Of a stretch of 9,940 nt of DNA, positions 6,060-9,940 are shown one piece after another; position 1 is the stretch's first letter; the number at the start of each line of letters is the position of its first letter. The position numbers and the translations under genes are program-made. The DNA comes from Thermoplasmatales archaeon (GTDB lineage: Archaea > Thermoplasmatota > E2 > DHVEG-1), in NCBI GenBank assembly GCA_023128855.1, contig JAGMDE010000077.1:1-9940 (forward strand). Reading direction: 5' to 3'. The notes under the pieces were generated by a model. It had not been told where the DNA came from. It did not search any database and was given only the letters and a program-made list of their open reading frames with translations.

Positions 6060-7592
6060 ATGAATAGGAAAAAAATAGTAGGTAGTATTTTTGTTTGTAT
6101 GCTGATGTGCGTTACTGTTTCTACAGTAACAGGGACTAGTAATATAGAGAAAAATCCAAATATAATACCAAACCAAGAACCAAATGTAACCAATTTTGCT
6201 CCATGGACACTATTGGCGGTCCATGATATTGGAGCTACAGGTGAAACTGGACTAAATGGCAATGCTGGTGCTGAATTTGATGGAACATATCATTATAGTA
6301 CTCGTTGGGCGTCTAATTTAATCCATCAATACGATAATGCTGGAAATTTATTAGATGAATTTTCTATACCTGGTGTAACTGGCTTAAGAGATCTTGCTTG
6401 GGACGGTCAATATATGTACGGTGGTGCTGCTGCAGGTCAAGTTTTTAAAATGGATTTTGCAAATAAGCAACTTGTTGATACATTCTCTGGTGCATTTCAA
6501 AGTAGAGCCATTGCATATAACCACGATACAGATGAGTTTTATGTATCAAACTGGGGAGATCCGGTTTGGGTTCTAGATAATACTGGAGCAATTGTTAATC
6601 AATTTAATCTTGTTACAACAACAAGTACATATGGACTTGCATATGATCCAGACCCAAATGGTCCATATCTTTGGGTATTTGACCAAACAACTGGAGCCAC
6701 ATCTACTATATATCAGTGGGATTTAACTGCTGGTGCATTTACTGGAACTACATATGATGTAAATGCTGATGTGGGTTCAGGAATTGGTATTGCAGGCGGT
6801 TTATGGTTATCACCAGACTATCAGCAAGGATTAATGTGTATTGGAGGTTGTGTCCAAGACAGTTCTGCTCCGGGTGTAACGGATTATTTATTCGTATATG
6901 AGCTTTATACGACAAACAGTCCACCAGAAATACCAACTATAGATGGTCCGACTATTGGAATAGCAGGAGTAGAGATTGAGTATACTCTTGAAACTACAGA
7001 CCCTGAAGATGAAGATGTTTATTACTATGTTGAATGGGGAGATGGAGATAATACAGGTTGGATTGGTCCCTATGCATCAGGTGAAGAGGTGACCGTCGGT
7101 CATACTTGGACTTCACCAGATGATTATGAGATAAGGGCAAAAGCCAAGGATATTAATGATGCTGAAAGTGATTGGTCTGATGTAATCGTTTTAACCATAG
7201 TTGTTACTGATCCTCCAAGTGTACCAGATATATCAGGTACAGAACAAGGAAAACCAGGAGAGTCTTATAGTTATTATTTCACATCGACAGATCCTGATGG
7301 AGATGATGTATCATATTTCATTGATTGGGGAGATGGAAGTGTACCAGATTGGACGCCTTATCGAACTTCTGGAGCATTACTCAAAGAAAATCATGAATTT
7401 TCTGAACAAGGAAACTTTACAATCAAAGCAAAAGCAAAGGACATTTATAATGCTGAAAGTGACTGGGGTGAACTCGAAGTCACAATGCCAAGAAACAGAG
7501 TAGTTAATAGACCATTCCTGCAGTTCCTAGAGAATCATCCAAACATGTTCCCATTACTTCAAAGATTGATACAAAGATTAGGACTACAATAA
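6060..7592 (+). CDS. Secreted predicted beta-propeller protein with two PKD-like domains and C-terminal tail
   Basis: 510 residues. ATG 6060 is set by GGGAGGT seven bases upstream and by a signal peptide (NRKKIVGSIFVCMLM core) matching the neighbours. Residues ~45-285 contain repeated blade-like phrases (GLRDLAWDGQYMYGG, QVFKMDFANKQLVDTF, AIAYNHDTDEFYVSNWGDP, GLAYDPDPNGPYLWVFD), which I read as an NHL/SMP-like beta-propeller; ligand or substrate unknown. Two PKD-like domains lie at 288-384 and 385-475 (WGDGDNTGWIGPYASG; YFIDWGDGSVPDW), rich in Asp that could bind calcium. Residues 476-510 form the conserved tail, MPRNR..NRPFLQFLENHPN then MFPLLQRL. The second half is nearly identical to that of the gene upstream (see the 320-bp block), so the two share display machinery but not passengers. 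Own promoter and oligo-T terminator suggest a single-gene transcript. It may bind or process extracellular polymers; function is not shown by the sequence. Confidence 0.9.
   Translation: MNRKKIVGSIFVCMLMCVTVSTVTGTSNIEKNPNIIPNQEPNVTNFAPWTLLAVHDIGATGETGLNGNAGAEFDGTYHYSTRWASNLIHQYDNAGNLLDEFSIPGVTGLRDLAWDGQYMYGGAAAGQVFKMDFANKQLVDTFSGAFQSRAIAYNHDTDEFYVSNWGDPVWVLDNTGAIVNQFNLVTTTSTYGLAYDPDPNGPYLWVFDQTTGATSTIYQWDLTAGAFTGTTYDVNADVGSGIGIAGGLWLSPDYQQGLMCIGGCVQDSSAPGVTDYLFVYELYTTNSPPEIPTIDGPTIGIAGVEIEYTLETTDPEDEDVYYYVEWGDGDNTGWIGPYASGEEVTVGHTWTSPDDYEIRAKAKDINDAESDWSDVIVLTIVVTDPPSVPDISGTEQGKPGESYSYYFTSTDPDGDDVSYFIDWGDGSVPDWTPYRTSGALLKENHEFSEQGNFTIKAKAKDIYNAESDWGELEVTMPRNRVVNRPFLQFLENHPNMFPLLQRLIQRLGLQ
7137..7456 (+). 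repeat. 320-bp near-identical block shared with the previous gene (copy 2)
   Basis: Partner of 5136-5455, with two substitutions in 320 bases. Because the DNA is so similar, even the meaningless +1-frame ORFs over this block look alike in the two genes. Confidence 0.9.
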
Positions 7593-7605
7593 TTTTTAGT
7601 CCAAA

Positions 7606-7626
7606 ACCTCTCTTTTTTTTTATATA
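7606..7626 (+). terminator. Oligo-T terminator
   Basis: CCTCTC followed by nine T and TATATA begins about 14 bases after the stop of the gene ending at 7592. This is the strongest uninterrupted T run of the window and fits archaeal termination. Confidence 0.6.
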
Positions 7627-7700
7627 TTGTGGAAATTAAATCATCATATACAATGAATGGAAAAAAAAGGAAAATAAAATGTAAAGAGTGCAAACCAAAG

Positions 7701-7715
7701 ACAAAAGTTTAAATA
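7701..7715 (+). promoter_or_regulatory. BRE/TATA-like promoter for the second C25 gene
   Basis: ACAAAAG (BRE-like) followed by TTTAAATA (7708-7715), about 45 bases before ATG 7758. The predicted start near 7737 gives a short leader containing GGGGAAG (7745-7751). The leader-to-ATG segment GGGGAAGTAAAATATG is identical to that of the gene at 859. Confidence 0.5.
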
Positions 7716-7757
7716 AATTGTATCTATTTAACAAATGTTAATTTGGGGAAGTAAAAT

Positions 7758-9940
7758 ATGAAGAGAAAAATTGTGGGTATTTTTGTTTGTATGCTGATGA
7801 TAGGCAGTGTTCTAGTGGTTGCTGGTGTAAGTGATGATAGAGACAGCACAATAAGTGTAAACATACCTATTGGTTCATATGAAATAATAAGCACTGAACA
7901 GGGAGATGAAATCTCTGTTGAAGACTTTGGTCGTTTATTAATTCCAGGTAAACCTAATTTGCCTTCTAAGATATTTTCAATTGCAATTCCTCCTGGTGCT
8001 GAACTTGTAGATATTGATTTTGAATTTGGAGATGCAATAATTCTTCCAGGTAATTATGAGGTTCCACCTGTACCATTACCCGGTGTAATTGGTGAGGTAA
8101 ACCCTGAAATCCATCAACAGGAACAAAGAAACTATGAAAAAAATTTTAACTCAGTGTATTTATCTGATGAACCTTATCCATCAACAAATGTTGAATTTGT
8201 AAGAACTGCAGGTTTTAGAAAATATAATCTTGTAGATGTAAGAATTAATCCATTTACATATTATCCTTTATCTGAGGAATTGATTTACTATCCTGAAGTA
8301 GACATTTCTGTTGAATATGAGTTTCCTGAAGGATATTCTGCTGATGATATAATGGTTGATAATATTGCTGATATGGAACAACGAGCAGAAAAAATTGTTT
8401 TTAATTATAATCAAGCTAAAACTTGGTATCCAACTGGTCCAGTAGGCAGAGTTACATATGATTATGTTATTATCACTACTAATTCATTGGAATCTTCGGT
8501 ATCTTCATTGGCTAATTGGGAGGAATCCAAAGGTAAAAGCGTTAAAGTTGTAACCACCTCTTGGATTAGTTCAAATTATAATGGGTACGATCTTGCAGAG
8601 GAAATGAGAAACTTCCTGCGGGATAAATATCCATCAGGCGAATGGGGCATCGAGGATGTATGCCTTGTGGGTCATTACGATGACGTTCCTATGCGACGTT
8701 GTGAGCAAAACACAGGTTATGGAAAACCTGAGACCGATTACTATTATGCAGAGCTTTCTTTACCTGATAGTCAGTCCTGGGATGCTGATGGTGATCATAA
8801 ATGGGGTGAAGACTCTGATCCTATTGATTTCTATGCGGAGGTAAATGTTGGAAGGATTCCTTGGAGTAGCACAACAACTGTTTCAAATATTTGTCAAAAA
8901 TCTGTTGACTATGAACAGAATGATAATCCAGCTTTTAAAAACAACATTCTGCTTCTTGGAGCTTTTTTTTGGTCTAATACTGACAATGCAGTTTTAATGG
9001 AGGAAAAGATTGATCAACCATGGATGGCAGATTGGACTATGACAAGGATGTATGAACAAGGCTACTCGTCATATCCAAGTGATTACAACCTTAATTATAA
9101 TAATGTTAAGTCAGTTTGGTCAGCAGGAACTTATAGTTTTGTAAATTGGGCGGGTCATGGTTCACCAACTTCTTGCCATGTCATGTATTCAAAAGGTAGT
9201 GCATTTGTTGATTCAAACACTTGTAACTTCTTGAATGATGACTATCCGTCAATTGTTTTTGCTGATGCATGCAGTAATTCAGACACAGATCATCTAAATA
9301 TTGGTCAAGCTATGCTTAAACAAGGTGCTGTTGGATTCCTGGGTTCTACTAAAGTTGCATATGGAATGCCTGGTTGGAATGATCCTTCTGATGGTTCAAG
9401 TCAGTCAATGGATTATTTCTTTACAACCAAGGTAACATCTGGAGATTACACACAAGGTGAAGCCCATCAATGGGCTCTTCTTGAGATGTATACAAACAGT
9501 CTATGGTATTATACTAAATATGAAATGTTCGAATGGGGTGCATTATGGGGTAACCCTGATCTTGGAATAGGAGAATCTGGTCCTGAACCAGAGGAACCGC
9601 CATATGAACCAAGTAACCCCAGTCCATGGGATGGACAAACAGGCGTAGATATTGATGCTGATTTGAGTTGGACTGGTGGAGACCCTGATGAAGGTGATAC
9701 TGTTGTTTATGATGTCTACCTTGAGGCAAATAACCCTAATCCAACTACAAAGGTTTCTGATGATCAATCAGAGACTACTTTTGATCCAGGAACTCTTGAA
9801 TATGGTACTATTTATTATTGGAAAATCCATGCTAAAGATAACCATAATTTTGTAACTAGAGGTCCAATTTGGCATTTCACAACTGAAGAGTTACAAAATG
9901 AACCTCCAGATGCACCAACTATCGATGGTCCTACAAGTGG
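7758..9940 (+). CDS. Second gingipain-like C25 cysteine peptidase (3' partial)
   Basis: The frame is open from ATG 7758 to the window end: 727 complete codons and no stop. Signal peptide residues 1-23 are almost the same as in the gene at 859. Residues ~35-220 match the C25 propeptide (RLLIPGKPNLPSKIFSIAIPPGA). The peptidase C25 domain spans about 234-604, with catalytic H467 in NWAGHGSP and C505 in FADACSNSD, and ends WGNPDL. Unlike its paralogue, the domain is followed by a fibronectin-III-like module at about 616-710 (PSPWDGQTGVDIDADLSW, YDVYLEAN, GTIYYWKIHAKD). A PKD-like domain then begins at 714 (PPDAPTIDGPTSG) and is cut by the window edge. The paralogue predicts one or more PKD-like domains and a hydrophobic tail beyond the edge. 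Secreted protease role inferred; both catalytic residues are intact, so it should be active. Confidence 0.92.
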   Translation, partial: MKRKIVGIFVCMLMIGSVLVVAGVSDDRDSTISVNIPIGSYEIISTEQGDEISVEDFGRLLIPGKPNLPSKIFSIAIPPGAELVDIDFEFGDAIILPGNYEVPPVPLPGVIGEVNPEIHQQEQRNYEKNFNSVYLSDEPYPSTNVEFVRTAGFRKYNLVDVRINPFTYYPLSEELIYYPEVDISVEYEFPEGYSADDIMVDNIADMEQRAEKIVFNYNQAKTWYPTGPVGRVTYDYVIITTNSLESSVSSLANWEESKGKSVKVVTTSWISSNYNGYDLAEEMRNFLRDKYPSGEWGIEDVCLVGHYDDVPMRRCEQNTGYGKPETDYYYAELSLPDSQSWDADGDHKWGEDSDPIDFYAEVNVGRIPWSSTTTVSNICQKSVDYEQNDNPAFKNNILLLGAFFWSNTDNAVLMEEKIDQPWMADWTMTRMYEQGYSSYPSDYNLNYNNVKSVWSAGTYSFVNWAGHGSPTSCHVMYSKGSAFVDSNTCNFLNDDYPSIVFADACSNSDTDHLNIGQAMLKQGAVGFLGSTKVAYGMPGWNDPSDGSSQSMDYFFTTKVTSGDYTQGEAHQWALLEMYTNSLWYYTKYEMFEWGALWGNPDLGIGESGPEPEEPPYEPSNPSPWDGQTGVDIDADLSWTGGDPDEGDTVVYDVYLEANNPNPTTKVSDDQSETTFDPGTLEYGTIYYWKIHAKDNHNFVTRGPIWHFTTEELQNEPPDAPTIDGPTS

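Overview
The window looks archaeal and AT-rich. Coding starts are preceded by TATA-like boxes rather than bacterial -35/-10 pairs. Three of the four visible gene ends are followed at once by pyrimidine/oligo-T tracts typical of archaeal termination, and GGAGG-type ribosome binding sites are present. Gene content (gingipain-like C25 peptidases with PKD-type repeats, a NosD-type beta-helix end) fits a heterotrophic, protein-degrading euryarchaeon. A Thermoplasmatota/marine-benthic-group-D-like lineage is my best guess, but no phylogenetic marker is present to prove it.

Layout: five genes, all on the + strand, all apparently for exported proteins, mostly with their own promoter and terminator. 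(1) 1-728: 3' end of a beta-helix (NosD-like) protein with two PKD-type domains. (2) 859-3408: complete C25 (gingipain-like) cysteine peptidase with propeptide, His475/Cys512 dyad, two PKD-like domains and a C-terminal tail. (3) 3507-5579: secreted protein with a large GC-rich N-terminal domain of unknown function, probably propeller-like, plus two PKD-like domains and the same kind of tail. (4) 6060-7592: predicted beta-propeller protein with two PKD-like domains and tail. (5) 7758-9940, running off the window with no stop: second C25 peptidase, paralogous to gene 2, with an FN3-like domain before the PKD-like repeats. It has no stop codon inside the window, so a search that requires closed ORFs would miss it.

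The unifying theme is modular construction. The four genes whose starts are visible carry nearly the same signal peptide (K-I-V/I-G...V-C hydrophobic core). The three complete ones end with PKD-like domains followed by a short conserved amphipathic tail (NR..RPFLxFLE...PxxFPLLQR). The middle passenger domain varies. I infer a family of surface-displayed or secreted proteins that share an export/anchoring cassette; the tail could be an undescribed sorting signal. Gene conversion or recent shuffling is visible: a 320-bp block is 99% identical between genes 3 and 4, near-identical patches are shared by the two C25 genes, and gene 3 carries a GC-rich passenger between AT-rich cassette ends.

The only long non-coding stretch is 5580-6059. 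It contains a terminator, two imperfect direct repeats starting exactly 200 bp apart, a GC-rich island, a hairpin candidate and the promoter of gene 4.
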